Source: a virus. From it: a DNA stretch of 20,278 nucleotides. A program made the position numbers and the translations under genes. This document shows, piece after piece, positions 1 through 7,236 of the stretch (the stretch's first letter is position 1; each line of letters opens with the position of its first letter). The stretch covers positions 1-20,278 of IMG/VR virus record IMGVR_UViG_3300021964_000728, one strand, 5' to 3'. Below the pieces are notes generated by a model. The model made no database searches. It worked only from the letters and a program-made list of their open reading frames with translations, and was not told where the DNA came from.

Positions 1-354
1 AGAATGTCTTGCGGCAGTTACCTCAGTACCATCAATATAAAGTTTCCAGTGTGATATAGCATGGGCATCTGTCCAAGAGTGCTGGTGTGAAAACTCATAT
101 ATCACACGACTTGCGCCAGCAGGAGGCGTGTAATCAATACTAGAACCCGACACGTCGGCGTATGTTGTCGATAGGAGTTGACCCGCGGTAACGTTTGGTA
201 ATGTGTACGTGCCAGATTTGACTGTCACGCTCGACCCATCGCATACGCCTGTAAGCACCTCGATAATTTGTCCCGGCTGGTACGTGTACCCGTCAGAGGA
301 CAAAATAACAGTGCCAGACGTATTTTGGACTTCGTCAACCTTTAAGATACTCAT
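1..354 (-). CDS. Tail/fibre-type virion protein, C-terminus cut off by window edge
   Basis: The open frame starts at ATG 354 and runs off the left edge after 118 codons without a stop. The N-terminus MSILKVDEVQNTSG followed by YQPGQIIEVLTG matches, by eye, the N-termini of the proteins at 1349-1903 and 614-1192. I infer a shared anchor module of about 45 residues, followed by a different C-terminal domain. The later part (SIDYTPPAGASRVIYEFSH) looks like a beta-rich domain of the kind found in phage fibre or receptor-binding proteins. The start overlaps the stop of the preceding gene as ATGA, so translation is probably coupled. A structural tail role is inferred from position and composition. 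No enzymatic motif is visible. Confidence 0.75.
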   Translation of the reverse strand, partial: MSILKVDEVQNTSGTVILSSDGYTYQPGQIIEVLTGVCDGSSVTVKSGTYTLPNVTAGQLLSTTYADVSGSSIDYTPPAGASRVIYEFSHQHSWTDAHAISHWKLYIDGTEVTAARHS

Positions 355-617
355 GGCTTTGGGTTCTCCTGCTTAATAGCAGTAATGGTGTCTTGCCACG
401 TGGTTGTCCCGTTAATTTTGTCCCAGTACAACATATCCAGTTGGTCAGCAATAGTGGGGTATGAAGCCCTACGTTGCCGTTTGTACTGATCTGGAGACAC
501 CCACGCAGTAACAGCGTCGGCGTCATAAATAACCTCAACGCCATTTGCATCGTATGCACGATCATTAAGAATACGAACAACACTAGGGTAAAGTGCATAG
601 ATTGCTTCATGGTTCAT
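351..617 (-). CDS. Small XkdW-like tail-region protein
   Basis: This is an 88-aa protein. The C-terminal half contains YPTIADQLDMLYWDKINGTT followed by TWQDTITAIKQENP. That 'YP(S/T)I-x-DQLDMLYWD' pattern recurs in small phage proteins near tail-fibre genes and resembles the PBSX XkdW family as I remember it. The N-terminal half (MNHEAIYALYPSVVRILND) looks like a short beta/alpha lead-in, usual for these proteins. The biochemical role is unknown; tail-fibre accessory or assembly function is a guess from neighbours. It is coupled on both sides: its ATG overlaps the upstream stop at 614-617 and its stop overlaps the next ATG at 351-354. Confidence 0.7.
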   Translation of the reverse strand: MNHEAIYALYPSVVRILNDRAYDANGVEVIYDADAVTAWVSPDQYKRQRRASYPTIADQLDMLYWDKINGTTTWQDTITAIKQENPKP

Positions 618-1192
618 CCCGCAATCTCCATAATAATCATTTCTGTACTAAATGTTTCGAAAGCTGACGACGGAGCGGTAAAACAACGGTTTGTCCAAAC
701 GGTGTAACTACCTGAAGCGGTAGTAAAGACTAGCCTAAAAGTAATTGGAGTCCCCGCAGTTGATCCCGTTGTGTCCAACGTGCTGAAATTTATCATATCT
801 GGCGTAGAGCTATTGTCAGCGGCGTAGTACGTCAACACAGGAGAACTAAGACCCTGGTAATTAAGAGTGCCCGGGGCGTTTATACGAACACCGTCCCTGT
901 GAATGTTAATACTTGAATTGTATGTAAAGCCGTTCGCTGATTCGCCAGCCCAGCGTACAGTGATTAAAAAATTAGAGCCGTCCCCAACAGGTGTTATTGT
1001 TTTAAAAATATCGGGGCTTAAAGCAATATCCGACGTTGAAACCGAAACCGATCCTTGATCGCTAGTGAGGAAATGAACCACCTGTAACACATTACCAGCG
1101 CGTTGCAGACGATCAAAAGTACCAGCAGTATCAGGAACAGCGATAGAGCCGCCACCTGCTGTTTTTATGTAGTCTACCGAGAGTGTTCCCAT
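614..1192 (-). CDS. Tail/fibre-type virion protein with STLKV-like N-terminus
   Basis: This is a 192-aa protein with no signal peptide or membrane segment. Its N-terminus MGTLSVDYIKTAGGGSIAVP and the following RAGNVLQVVHF correspond to the 'STLKV...QPG..QVL' module of its two neighbours. The remainder is Ser/Thr/Gly-rich with alternating hydrophobic residues (FLITVRWAGE, ITFRLVFTTASGSYTVWTN), consistent with a beta-sandwich or jelly roll, and ends in an Ile/Met-rich strand. I infer a minor virion or fibre protein whose N-terminal module docks on the tail and whose C-terminal domain varies. Only a weak AAGAG-like ribosome site precedes ATG 1192. It begins 5 bases after the stop of the cysteine-rich gene. 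The exact function is not determined. Confidence 0.75.
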   Translation of the reverse strand: MGTLSVDYIKTAGGGSIAVPDTAGTFDRLQRAGNVLQVVHFLTSDQGSVSVSTSDIALSPDIFKTITPVGDGSNFLITVRWAGESANGFTYNSSINIHRDGVRINAPGTLNYQGLSSPVLTYYAADNSSTPDMINFSTLDTTGSTAGTPITFRLVFTTASGSYTVWTNRCFTAPSSAFETFSTEMIIMEIAG

Positions 1193-1196
1193 ACTG

Positions 1197-1352
1197 TTAC
1201 TCTTGTTCTGTTACTTTGCAGTTGCAAATCGGGCATGACCCTCCCTGTGGTGCTTTTGGCGCACACTCAGGACATTCGTTATGCGGAGGATATTCTTTAG
1301 TCTCATCGCAATGACAGGCGTGTCCGCAAGTTTTGCAAGTATTTTCATTCAT
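1197..1352 (-). CDS. 51-aa cysteine-rich (zinc-knuckle-like) mini-protein
   Basis: Reading the minus strand from ATG 1352 gives 51 codons ending TAA at 1197-1199. The protein has nine Cys (residues 6, 9, 13, 15, 27, 30, 40, 43, 45) and His at 11, 14 and 25. They fall as CKTCGHACHC, CPEC and CPICNC, a pattern expected of a small zinc-binding fold with two or three CxxC knuckles. The start overlaps the upstream stop (ATGA at 1349-1352), and GGAG lies 8 bases before the ATG inside the upstream gene. The overlapping alternative at ATG 1348 gives a protein without any cysteine pattern, so it was rejected. Function is unknown. A metal-stabilised virion or regulatory peptide is possible. Confidence 0.75.
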   Translation of the reverse strand: MNENTCKTCGHACHCDETKEYPPHNECPECAPKAPQGGSCPICNCKVTEQE

Positions 1353-1903
1353 GCTTCAAACTCCATGACTTTCCAACCATACAGCATATTTGAGTGAACA
1401 AGGTAGTTGGTTTGGCTTGGCGCTGAGTTTCTGTACTGAACCAAATAACGTATAGTTGTGCCAACTAACTGTCCGTGCGTGTGAAAAAATACGTTCTCCA
1501 CAGGTTGCCAAGATACTTGGGCATACATCCAGTTATACGTATACGTTGGAGTGGGTGTTAAGTCCGTATATGTACTTCCACCATCAGTTGAAAATTGCAA
1601 GTTTGTAAATAGGGGGGTGGGGGCGCTGTACTGCATACTGGACCAAAACCGAACCTCATTTACGCTGTTAGCGGAGCGTACAGTAATGTCAATCGTAAGC
1701 GGTAAGTTTGTAAAACCGGTGGATGTGGAAGTTATATGTGTTGGGCTTGAAGCAGTAACCGCTTGTGCTTGTAGCACTTGCCCTGAATAGCCCGGCTGTA
1801 CAAAAGAATCAGCATCGGTCGCAACAATGCGATTTCCAGTGGGTAACGTGATGTCGCCCGCCCCTGTGCGGTTCTCAATTTGGTTTACTTTTAACGTACT
1901 CAT
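1349..1903 (-). CDS. Tail/fibre-type virion protein with STLKV N-terminus
   Basis: I place the start at ATG 1903 rather than the in-frame TTG at 1915. ATG 1903 overlaps the preceding stop as ATGA and gives the expected N-terminus [20 protein letters not shown], for a protein of 184 aa. The segment [16 protein letters not shown] follows, matching the second part of the module in both paralogues. The C-terminal two thirds ([38 protein letters not shown]) alternate aromatic and polar residues and probably form a jelly-roll or lectin-like domain. A receptor-facing or minor tail protein is inferred. Its stop overlaps the start of the cysteine-rich gene. Confidence 0.8.
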   Translation of the reverse strand: MSTLKVNQIENRTGAGDITLPTGNRIVATDADSFVQPGYSGQVLQAQAVTASSPTHITSTSTGFTNLPLTIDITVRSANSVNEVRFWSSMQYSAPTPLFTNLQFSTDGGSTYTDLTPTPTYTYNWMYAQVSWQPVENVFFHTHGQLVGTTIRYLVQYRNSAPSQTNYLVHSNMLYGWKVMEFEA

Positions 1904-2451
1904 ACGATTGACCAATTGCCCCCTGTATCCACAGTAACGGTAACGCCTGTATCAATCACTATCGGACCAACAGACATTGCGTTTTCTGTTGAACCAATGG
2001 TAGTGTCTGACGTAATAGTACGGTCGTTGTAGTAAAAATTACCGCTATTGGTGAAGATGTTAGATGTCGTGCTACCGGTTACTGTCGCGCTTCCTGATAC
2101 TGTAAAGTCCCCCGGCAAAGATACATTGCCAGCGCCATCTTCATACACGGCTTTGCCGGACGGGTAAGTCACAAATACGTCTTTTGTACCCGCAGCAAAG
2201 TTAACAGCAGAACCAGCATTGCTCGACGAAAGTACAGTATCTCGGGATAAAGTGGTACCACTAGCAGTGTAAGTGCCAAGACCCACCTCCCAAACACCGT
2301 TACCAGAATCTACGATAGCGTAGTACGTGGTATTCCCGTCACCAACAACACTAAACGACTGGAAGCCTATCTCTGCCCCATCCAAAGTAACCGTACCGGT
2401 ACCGGTCGTCGTAGTGGTCTCTTTGACCCGATCAGCTACTACAAGTGCCAT
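1900..2451 (-). CDS. Virion/tail-fibre-like protein ([12 protein letters not shown] family)
   Basis: This is a 183-aa protein. The N-terminus [20 protein letters not shown] and the run [20 protein letters not shown], then [14 protein letters not shown] and [16 protein letters not shown], form a set that I know from many phage tail or fibre proteins, where it makes a conserved N-terminal domain of about 110 residues. Here it is followed by a short Thr/Ser-rich stretch and a C-terminal strand motif ([21 protein letters not shown]), common at the ends of such fibre-like proteins. Longer homologues continue into a shaft; this one is compact. The start codon shares one base with the upstream stop (TAATG). 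The likely role is a structural tail component. Receptor specificity is unknown. Confidence 0.8.
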   Translation of the reverse strand: MALVVADRVKETTTTTGTGTVTLDGAEIGFQSFSVVGDGNTTYYAIVDSGNGVWEVGLGTYTASGTTLSRDTVLSSSNAGSAVNFAAGTKDVFVTYPSGKAVYEDGAGNVSLPGDFTVSGSATVTGSTTSNIFTNSGNFYYNDRTITSDTTIGSTENAMSVGPIVIDTGVTVTVDTGGNWSIV

Positions 2452-3509
2452 TAGTTAAGCCCCGAGGTATCAATTTTAGTCCAGTTAGCTGGCTGGCTAG
2501 TATCCACATCATCCCAACTTGTAGCGCCAGAACTATCCACCGTACTCCAAGTCGCCGTCTGAGCTGTCTGCACATTAACCCATGCAGCACCCTCAGAACT
2601 GTCTATATTTTGCCAGCTAGCGGCTTGACTGTCATCAATTAATTCCCAGATGAATCGAGCGGTGATTGCGTCTAAAGCTACCCCTGAATCAAATAGCGAC
2701 GCCACAAAAGACATCCGAGCAACAAATGCCGCTGCTGCTCTTGCCTGATCCTCCATACTAGCCACAAACGTAACAGTAGCTGCACGGGCGTCTGTAATAG
2801 ACGCTGTATCAGACAATACGTTCGGGAAGATTACCGCAGAATCATCAGTCGCGTCGCCGGTTGCAGAGTCTGATAGCGTCGCCGGGTACTCTATGCTCGC
2901 CTCTGCTAAGTCAGTGGCTGTTGATGTGTCCGCCGCACTAGACACAAATACTTGCGAAACCGTTGAGCTTTCTGACGACGTTAGCAGATCGGAAAGAACA
3001 CTGGCAAAGACTACGGTACTAGCCTGTGCATCCGCACTAAGAACAGAATCTGTCAGCGACGTTGACGCTACATAACTAGCGCTAAAAGAACCTACCGATG
3101 ACTGCCCCCACCCCGTAGCTTGGTAACCTTGCGTTACACCACTCCATCCACCTGCGTCCCAACCGTCTATACTTTGCGGTGCGGATGCTTGTTCAGATAA
3201 GCTCTTATATATAAACAGAGTACGCTCAGTACTGTCCGTAGCAACTACAGTATCTGCGCTAAATGTATTAATTGGTGAGCGGCCTTCTATTAAGTCGCTA
3301 CCCTGTGTATCGGCAGGAGCGTTAAAACCCCAACCATACTCCCCCCAAGCGTTAACTGACCAAGTGCCCGACCCTACGAAGCACTCTTTAATTTTTAGGG
3401 CGTCAATGTCGGTATCGGCAGCACTTATGCTGTCCGCTAGAGCGGCCTGATACAGTTTACCTGCTAGAGTCGCATAGGGGGTGACGGCTAAGCCGGATAT
3501 ACCGAACAT
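2451..3509 (-). CDS. Repetitive tail/fibre-like protein with Trp undecapeptide repeats
   Basis: This is a 352-aa, Ser/Ala/Asp/Thr-rich, acidic protein. Residues 1-140 include Trp/Gly-rich patches ([25 protein letters not shown]). Residues about 160-285 hold about six degenerate repeats of roughly 20 residues built on 'F-x-x-x-L-S-D-x(5)-D'. Residues 286-352 hold six 11-residue units with Trp at 288, 299, 310, 321, 332 and 343. I recall similar Asp/Ser repeat proteins in aquatic phage contigs, where they are annotated as hypothetical or structural. A fibrous shaft ending in a repeat cap is inferred. The gene starts 3 bases after the stop of the 61-aa gene and has only a weak ribosome site, so coupling is likely. 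Confidence 0.75.
   Translation of the reverse strand: MFGISGLAVTPYATLAGKLYQAALADSISAADTDIDALKIKECFVGSGTWSVNAWGEYGWGFNAPADTQGSDLIEGRSPINTFSADTVVATDSTERTLFIYKSLSEQASAPQSIDGWDAGGWSGVTQGYQATGWGQSSVGSFSASYVASTSLTDSVLSADAQASTVVFASVLSDLLTSSESSTVSQVFVSSAADTSTATDLAEASIEYPATLSDSATGDATDDSAVIFPNVLSDTASITDARAATVTFVASMEDQARAAAAFVARMSFVASLFDSGVALDAITARFIWELIDDSQAASWQNIDSSEGAAWVNVQTAQTATWSTVDSSGATSWDDVDTSQPANWTKIDTSGLN
2454..2654 (-). repeat. Six tandem 11-residue Trp repeats
   Basis: In the last 67 codons of the fibre-like gene, Trp recurs exactly every 11 residues six times: [55 protein letters not shown] and [11 protein letters not shown]. The pattern is W-x-x-[IV]-[DQ]-[DST]-[SA]. DNA identity between units is low, so the repeat is kept at protein level rather than arising from recent duplication. 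Confidence 0.9.
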
Positions 3510-3512
3510 ACA

Positions 3513-3698
3513 TTACACAGACGCTTCTAGCTCGCTTTCTGGAAACCAGCGCGTTTGATTGATGCCAGCGGCGTCCACCCAAGAAATACGATAGTAAACT
3601 TCCCCGGTTTCTTCGTCCATACGGAAAGCCTCAACAGGGCCAGATGGAACAACAGTAACCACCCGAACTTGTTCGTTTTTAGCAAACTTAGTAGCCAT
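3513..3698 (-). CDS. 61-aa small beta-barrel-like phage protein
   Basis: This 61-aa protein contains VVTVVPSGPVEAFRMDEETG, EVYYRISWVDAAG and QTRWFPESELEAS. The order 'VxVVPxGPVxAFRMDE...YxIxWxDxxGxxQxRWFxExEL' is one I recognise from small phage genes next to tail genes. It resembles short SH3/KOW-like proteins in which a final Trp-Phe strand and an acidic tail close a barrel. No function is established for it as far as I know. A canonical TAAGGAG ribosome site lies upstream of ATG 3698. It sits between two tail-type genes and is probably co-translated with the fibre-like gene that starts 3 bases downstream. Confidence 0.7.
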   Translation of the reverse strand: MATKFAKNEQVRVVTVVPSGPVEAFRMDEETGEVYYRISWVDAAGINQTRWFPESELEASV

Positions 3699-3708
3699 TA
3701 ATCACTCC

Positions 3709-4290
3709 TTATGCAGCGTCAAGGCTGAAAGTATAGGTGACGGTAAGAGTGTCACCGGACACAACCGCACGGTCGCCGGGTGATGAAAAATCACCAGCCG
3801 AAAACAAGATACCAGACGTACCACCCTTGGTATTGTCGCTAGTCAAGAACGCCCCACCAATAGTAGCCGTAGCATTGATACTGTAGCTAGCAGCCGAAGC
3901 GGAGTTGCTAATCACTGATGGGTCCGCGCTACTAGCCGCGCCAAACGAACAGGCGGGACGCGTAGATTGCGAATAACCCGTTTCCTCTGTCCAACCAGCA
4001 TGGCTTGACATAGAGTCAGAAGCGGCGGGGTTGTTAGACGCTCCAGCTCCATACAAACCTAAATACCAAGTGGCGGTGTACCCAGAACCAGAGAAATACT
4101 TGTCGTTCATGTCTTTCAAACCGACATTAACAACTAGGTTAGGCGTGCTAGCTTCCCATTTTAGGTCGCCATTAGCGTCGTAGCATTTAACCGCGAAAAC
4201 ACCGCCGCCTTTAATAGCAGCACTAACACCGTTACCTTTGGATACGGTGCTACCGATCGCGTCGTTGGAGGTAGATTTGTCGATAAGCAT
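3709..4290 (-). CDS. Conserved virion/tail structural protein
   Basis: This is a 193-aa protein. After about 30 variable residues comes FAVKCYDANGDLKWEASTPN followed by LVVNVGLKDMNDKYFSGSG and TATWYLGLYG. The '(V/C)-x-D-x-x-G-x-L-K-W ... NLVxNVGLxxMxDKYF ... WYLGL' signature is one I know from phage genes near adaptor genes, usually labelled structural. The C-terminal half is small-residue-rich with alternating hydrophobics and ends DTLTVTYTFSLDAA, a beta-strand ending. It has no enzymatic motif. An AAGGAG site lies 8 bases before ATG 4290. I infer a minor tail or neck-proximal protein. Confidence 0.75.
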   Translation of the reverse strand: MLIDKSTSNDAIGSTVSKGNGVSAAIKGGGVFAVKCYDANGDLKWEASTPNLVVNVGLKDMNDKYFSGSGYTATWYLGLYGAGASNNPAASDSMSSHAGWTEETGYSQSTRPACSFGAASSADPSVISNSASAASYSINATATIGGAFLTSDNTKGGTSGILFSAGDFSSPGDRAVVSGDTLTVTYTFSLDAA

Positions 4291-4302
4291 TCCGAATGCT
4301 CC

Positions 4303-4728
4303 TTATGAAATACGAATAACTGCGTTCAAAGAATCCGCAGAAGGGAAATTTACGTTAAACGTTAAACCAGATGAAGTTATATCTGATCCAAAATCTATAA
4401 CAACTACAGCCTTGTTTGCCTTACTGCTGTTGTAGACTAACGCCCCACGCGCTGTAATCGCGCTTGACGCCCACGAAATATTGTTAAAGGACACAAACGC
4501 AGTTGTTCCCCCTAGCGACGGAGTACCAGTCGCTACCGTCAGGGCTTTACCACCGGCAGAATATCCAGTGCCACTTACTTCGTTAGTAGTGCTATACACC
4601 GTAGTATTGGCATCCATTGAAGCTGCTGAAGTGTATAGCGCGATCTTGAAAGTATCGACGCCAAAGTCATGCTCGGCTTCTAACAGCTCCTTTTTAAAGC
4701 TAGTGCACATAGCTTGAGTTATCGCCAT
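4303..4728 (-). CDS. Conserved phage structural protein (FKIALYTSAA family)
   Basis: This is a 141-aa protein. The sequence from residue 11 shows FKKELLEAEHDFGVDTFKIA and LYTSAASMDANTTVYSTTNE followed by VSGTGYSAGGKALT, then FVSFNNISW, ALVYNSSKANKAVVVIDFGS and a closing FPSADSLNAVIRIS. This set recurs almost unchanged in many phages of different hosts, always near connector or tail genes, and is annotated as structural. It is a beta-rich fold of constant length (about 130-145 aa). This copy is full length by comparison. Its start lies 2 bases after the adaptor stop, with a weak ribosome site, suggesting coupling. The precise virion location is not known. Confidence 0.8.
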   Translation of the reverse strand: MAITQAMCTSFKKELLEAEHDFGVDTFKIALYTSAASMDANTTVYSTTNEVSGTGYSAGGKALTVATGTPSLGGTTAFVSFNNISWASSAITARGALVYNSSKANKAVVVIDFGSDITSSGLTFNVNFPSADSLNAVIRIS

Positions 4729-4729
4729 A

Positions 4730-5404
4730 TCAGGTCACCGGTACCTTTACTTGCCCAGACCGGTAAGCATCTTGCCGCTCAAGGCCATCGCCAAGACGTT
4801 TAGCCAACATCAATGCTTCTTGGTACTTAGCGTTGTACAACTGAAGTAAATCTGGCTCGCCCTTCATAAACGTATAGGCTTCAACCAACGAGCCGTACAA
4901 CAGCACTGAATCGAAGTTATCCCCAAGCCAAGATGTGCCAGAAGAAGCGACGCTAATCGACTCTGGGTAGTAGTAGAAGTGTAACTCTACGGTGTACCCA
5001 CTATCAGGTGTAGGGCCCAAAATAAATGACAACTCGTTTGTAATTGCCGGACTAGCTCCGGACGTAGTTGTCGGCCCAAAAAGAGCGTAGTATTTTGGGA
5101 TGCCAGTAGAGGCGGGGTTTGGGTACGCCTGCCGGATAAAGTTAACGTCCTTGTTTAGCAAGTACTCGTAGTTACCACTACCATCAACTACGGCCAAAGA
5201 ATAGGGCGCAAGAAAGTCAGATGGTGTGGAAAGGTACTTATTGCCGTTGGAAAGGACAGCGGTCATATTTTTCCGCAGTGACGGAAACTGAACGCTATTG
5301 AATACCCGCTGCTCAGCCTGCTGTACAAACGTAGCAAGCTCAGTCGCACTGAAAGTATTTTCAGTGTAATCCTGTATAGCAGTTGTTAACGCGGCGTAGT
5401 TCAT
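4730..5404 (-). CDS. Head-tail adaptor / tail tubular-like protein
   Basis: This is a 224-aa protein starting MNYAALTTAIQDYTENTFSA and continuing TELATFVQQAEQRVFNSVQF PSLRK. The pattern of a helical N-terminal segment with 'IQDYTEN...FVQQAEQRI...PSLR', a beta domain with LSFILGPTPDSGYTVELHFY YYP and a C-terminal helix with LLQLYNAKYQEALMLAKRLG is what I know from phage neck proteins related to gp11-type tail tubular or adaptor proteins. It probably joins the portal-adaptor ring to the tail. The gene follows the 53-aa gene with a 1-base gap between stop and ATG. Length is normal for the family. Assignment to a particular ring (first or second adaptor) is inference. Confidence 0.75.
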   Translation of the reverse strand: MNYAALTTAIQDYTENTFSATELATFVQQAEQRVFNSVQFPSLRKNMTAVLSNGNKYLSTPSDFLAPYSLAVVDGSGNYEYLLNKDVNFIRQAYPNPASTGIPKYYALFGPTTTSGASPAITNELSFILGPTPDSGYTVELHFYYYPESISVASSGTSWLGDNFDSVLLYGSLVEAYTFMKGEPDLLQLYNAKYQEALMLAKRLGDGLERQDAYRSGQVKVPVT

Positions 5405-5405
5405 G

Positions 5406-5567
5406 TTATGCCATTGGGCCGCGAGCCATCACACCTTTAGTAGCCGCCCCATTACCGCGAGTTTTAACCCCGGTAGTTTTAACCCCAGTCTCGGGGTACC
5501 CTGCTGTTTTAGGCACGGGGACCGGTTTTGGTTGTTGGTATTTGTTTAAATCTGCGGTTTTTTTCAT
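5406..5567 (-). CDS. 53-aa 'TKGVMARGPMA' small phage protein
   Basis: ATG 5567 lies 3 bases after a full TAAGGAGTT ribosome site and opens 53 codons ending TAA at 5406-5408. The N-terminus is Lys/Gln/Pro-rich (MKKTADLNKYQQPKPVPVPK). The C-terminus has a Lys-Thr-Gly-Val repeat, then GNGAATKGVMARGPMA. The 'GxGAATKGxxxRGPMA' ending recurs in very short proteins of other aquatic phages, always near the neck genes as far as I remember. It is strongly basic and probably disordered. Function is unknown. Possibilities are a small virion peptide or a DNA-interacting tail peptide. It lies between the zinc-ribbon gene (10 bases before) and the adaptor gene (1 base after). Confidence 0.8.
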   Translation of the reverse strand: MKKTADLNKYQQPKPVPVPKTAGYPETGVKTTGVKTRGNGAATKGVMARGPMA

Positions 5568-5576
5568 ACTAACTCC

Positions 5577-5912
5577 TTACGATACGGTCACCGTAACAGT
5601 GCCAACTGTACCTGAAGATTGCACTCCAGACAAGGGATTAAAAGTTCCGGGGATATACCGGGACGAGGTTACAACGTTTTGATAATTTAGAGAGCGGTCG
5701 GGGCGTGGGTTCATAATTGCCTGCGGATCAACCACGGGGTATTTACCAACTTTATACTGCGGGTGATCTTCTTCCCAGCACTGGGTACAAACCTGAAGAT
5801 TAGTCGGAGCCTCGTTAATTACCAACTCTTTAAGGGTCTTACGTTTATAGCGGAATCCGCACCGGTCGCACTCGGCGAGGGTGTGTTTACCTTGGGCGTA
5901 TTTAGAAGACAT
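5577..5912 (-). CDS. Zinc-ribbon phage protein
   Basis: This is a 111-aa protein with MSSKYAQGKHTLAECDRCGF, Cys 15 and 18, and a second pair Cys 42 and 45 (LQVCTQCWEEDHP). This makes a four-cysteine zinc ribbon in the first 50 residues. The part after residue 50 (YPVVDPQAIMNPRPDRS, then a Thr/Val tail) is probably extended. Similar proteins beginning 'SSKYA...DRCGxRY...' lie beside head-tail adaptor genes in other phages. Their function is unknown, although the ribbon suggests a structural metal in the virion neck or an internal DNA contact. The gene begins 6 bases after the adaptor stop and has only a weak GGG-type ribosome site. Confidence 0.75.
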   Translation of the reverse strand: MSSKYAQGKHTLAECDRCGFRYKRKTLKELVINEAPTNLQVCTQCWEEDHPQYKVGKYPVVDPQAIMNPRPDRSLNYQNVVTSSRYIPGTFNPLSGVQSSGTVGTVTVTVS

Positions 5913-5918
5913 TAGGGT

Positions 5919-6611
5919 TTACCCTATAGTCATATACCGTGGTACAAGCTGGAACGTGGCTTTTTCCCTATCTTCAGTAGCAGCAAGCTCCCACGCTTCG
6001 TCATACTGTTGTTTGAGTAAGCCAATCCTATCCAACCCGTTTGGCAACTTGAGCGCCAAGTAATACGCTAGACCCGCTGTCAAGCAGTTTAAGAACCGGA
6101 ACGGCACATCCATTGTATTTACACCATTGCCAGCGTCTTGGATACGACGTAAACGCCAGTACACCAGTGTGTATGTCTGGGCTGTGTCTGGGATAGGCCA
6201 CAAACTAATTGATGGGGCACTTTCCTGCCGATCGATGTATATTTGTACGGGTCTACCCTGAGTTAATTTGTTCGGTATGCTAGCGTAGGTAGATACGCTA
6301 ATGCGTGAAACGCTCAAGTCAGCTTGGTTTGCCGCAGAACCTGCGTCTGTACGGATTACGTGCTCTAAAAGATCAACCGTATCAGCCGGTAAAGTGTAGG
6401 TTCCCGTACCCGGAGTAAGTACTTGCGACCCCTGCTCAACTGTCCACAAATTAATACCCCGATTAGACCAGTCAGTGAACATAAGATTCAGACTACGCCG
6501 TGCGGTACGAAGGTCATAGCCGCTACGCAACTCAGAACCAGCACGCTCAAACGCCTCCTCGACCAACTCGGTCAAGTCCATATTGAATACTGCGGTGCCT
6601 GATGTAGCCAT
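5919..6611 (-). CDS. Head-tail adaptor / head-completion protein (P22 gp4-like guess)
   Basis: This is a 230-aa protein. The N-terminal helical region has MDLTELVEEAFERAGSELRS and GYDLRTARRSLNLMFTDWSN RGINLWTVE. The middle has TGTYTLPADTVDLLEHVIRT and SISLWPIPDTAQTYTLVYWR LRRIQDAG. The C-terminal helix has FRFLNCLTAGLAYYLALKLP. I know this layout ('EAFERAGxExRSGYDLRTARRSLN', then 'LWPxP...Y...YWRLRRIQDAG') from phage head-to-tail adaptor proteins, sometimes compared with P22 gp4. It probably binds the portal ring once DNA is packaged. It starts at ATG 6611, sharing one base with the upstream stop (TAATG), with GAGG before it. The family name is from memory and the exact ring assignment is uncertain. 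Confidence 0.75.
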   Translation of the reverse strand: MATSGTAVFNMDLTELVEEAFERAGSELRSGYDLRTARRSLNLMFTDWSNRGINLWTVEQGSQVLTPGTGTYTLPADTVDLLEHVIRTDAGSAANQADLSVSRISVSTYASIPNKLTQGRPVQIYIDRQESAPSISLWPIPDTAQTYTLVYWRLRRIQDAGNGVNTMDVPFRFLNCLTAGLAYYLALKLPNGLDRIGLLKQQYDEAWELAATEDREKATFQLVPRYMTIG

Positions 6612-6856
6612 TATTTACCTCGATTCCTGTGCGGAGCAACCTTCTTAGCTATTCCTTGGGGTTGCTTGACGAACTGCTGCCCAGCAGCTTTGCCTTTGCG
6701 TTTTGCACGAGTTGTAGCAGCGTACTCCGCAGGGCTAAGAGCTTTAATAGCAGACTCTGGTAGGTATCTTTCACCTGTTTCAGAAGACTTTTTACCACTC
6801 TTGGTTCTCCATTTCTGAGCTGTCCAAGCCTTTAGCGACTGCTGCGGCTTCTTCAC
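6611..6856 (-). CDS. Small basic phage protein (KSLKxWTxxKW module)
   Basis: This is an 81-aa, Lys/Arg-rich protein beginning at a GTG codon (6854-6856) that overlaps the previous stop as GTGA. It contains SLKAWTAQKWRTKSGKKSSE, TGERYLPESAIKALSPAEYA and ATTRAKRKGKAAGQQFVKQP. I recognise this as a module common in phages and some large DNA viruses. There it often sits C-terminal to a 'GQWSARKAQLLA...GGGY' module in one polypeptide. Here that first module is encoded separately at 7220-7603. The conserved Trp, Glu-Tyr-Ala-Ala-Thr and basic tail suggest a small DNA- or RNA-binding virion protein, but no function is proven. It may be of the DUF5872 type; this name was not checked. Confidence 0.7.
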   Translation of the reverse strand: MKKPQQSLKAWTAQKWRTKSGKKSSETGERYLPESAIKALSPAEYAATTRAKRKGKAAGQQFVKQPQGIAKKVAPHRNRGK

Positions 6857-7236
6857 TTTTTCATCTTCCGCAGTGTCTGGGCTAGACGAGCACGTTGACC
6901 CATCTTACCCGGGGCTTTTGCTGCATTGGCAAGTTTTTTAGCTGGGATAGTTTCACCAGCTTTAACACCCATAGACTTACGCAGTGCGCCCGGCTTTTTG
7001 ACAGCGGACTGAATCCACTTACCACTTTTAGCTTTTACTTCTTTTTCTTTGGGTGCAAATCTTTCGAACTGCTCTAGTGCGTCCAAAGCGGATGACCTTT
7101 TACGCGCTGGAGCTTTCATACTACCGGGTAGCCTTAGCTTAGACCCAGACGACTTTCTAGTCGGTATAATTTTGCTAGGATCGATGTCTTTTCGGACTTT
7201 ACTGCGGTAATCGTATTTTTCAGCCACGATAGCCAC
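6853..7236 (-). CDS. Basic phage protein with 'GKWIQSAVKKPGALRKSMG' module
   Basis: This is a 127-aa, very basic protein. Start candidates are both GTG: 7236 overlaps the preceding gene by 17 bases, and 7227 follows GGTGG at 5 bases and would remove 3 residues. The N-terminal half (IIPTRKSSGSKLRLPG, APARKRSSALDALEQFERFA) is poorly conserved in my memory. The C-terminal half, GKWIQSAVKKPGALRKSMGV followed by KAGETIPAKKLANAAKAPGK and MGQRARLAQTLRKMKK, is a motif I have seen in small proteins of many unrelated phages. Function is unknown; DNA contact inside the capsid is plausible from charge alone. It is flanked by the two halves of a module pair that is usually fused. Confidence 0.65.
   Translation of the reverse strand: MAIVAEKYDYRSKVRKDIDPSKIIPTRKSSGSKLRLPGSMKAPARKRSSALDALEQFERFAPKEKEVKAKSGKWIQSAVKKPGALRKSMGVKAGETIPAKKLANAAKAPGKMGQRARLAQTLRKMKK

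Noticed and set aside
86-92. Terminase Walker A lacking the usual Gly (residue numbers of the protein at 16521-18044)
   Set aside because: PPRHTKS-type motifs are normal in this terminase family as I know it, so it is not evidence of inactivation.
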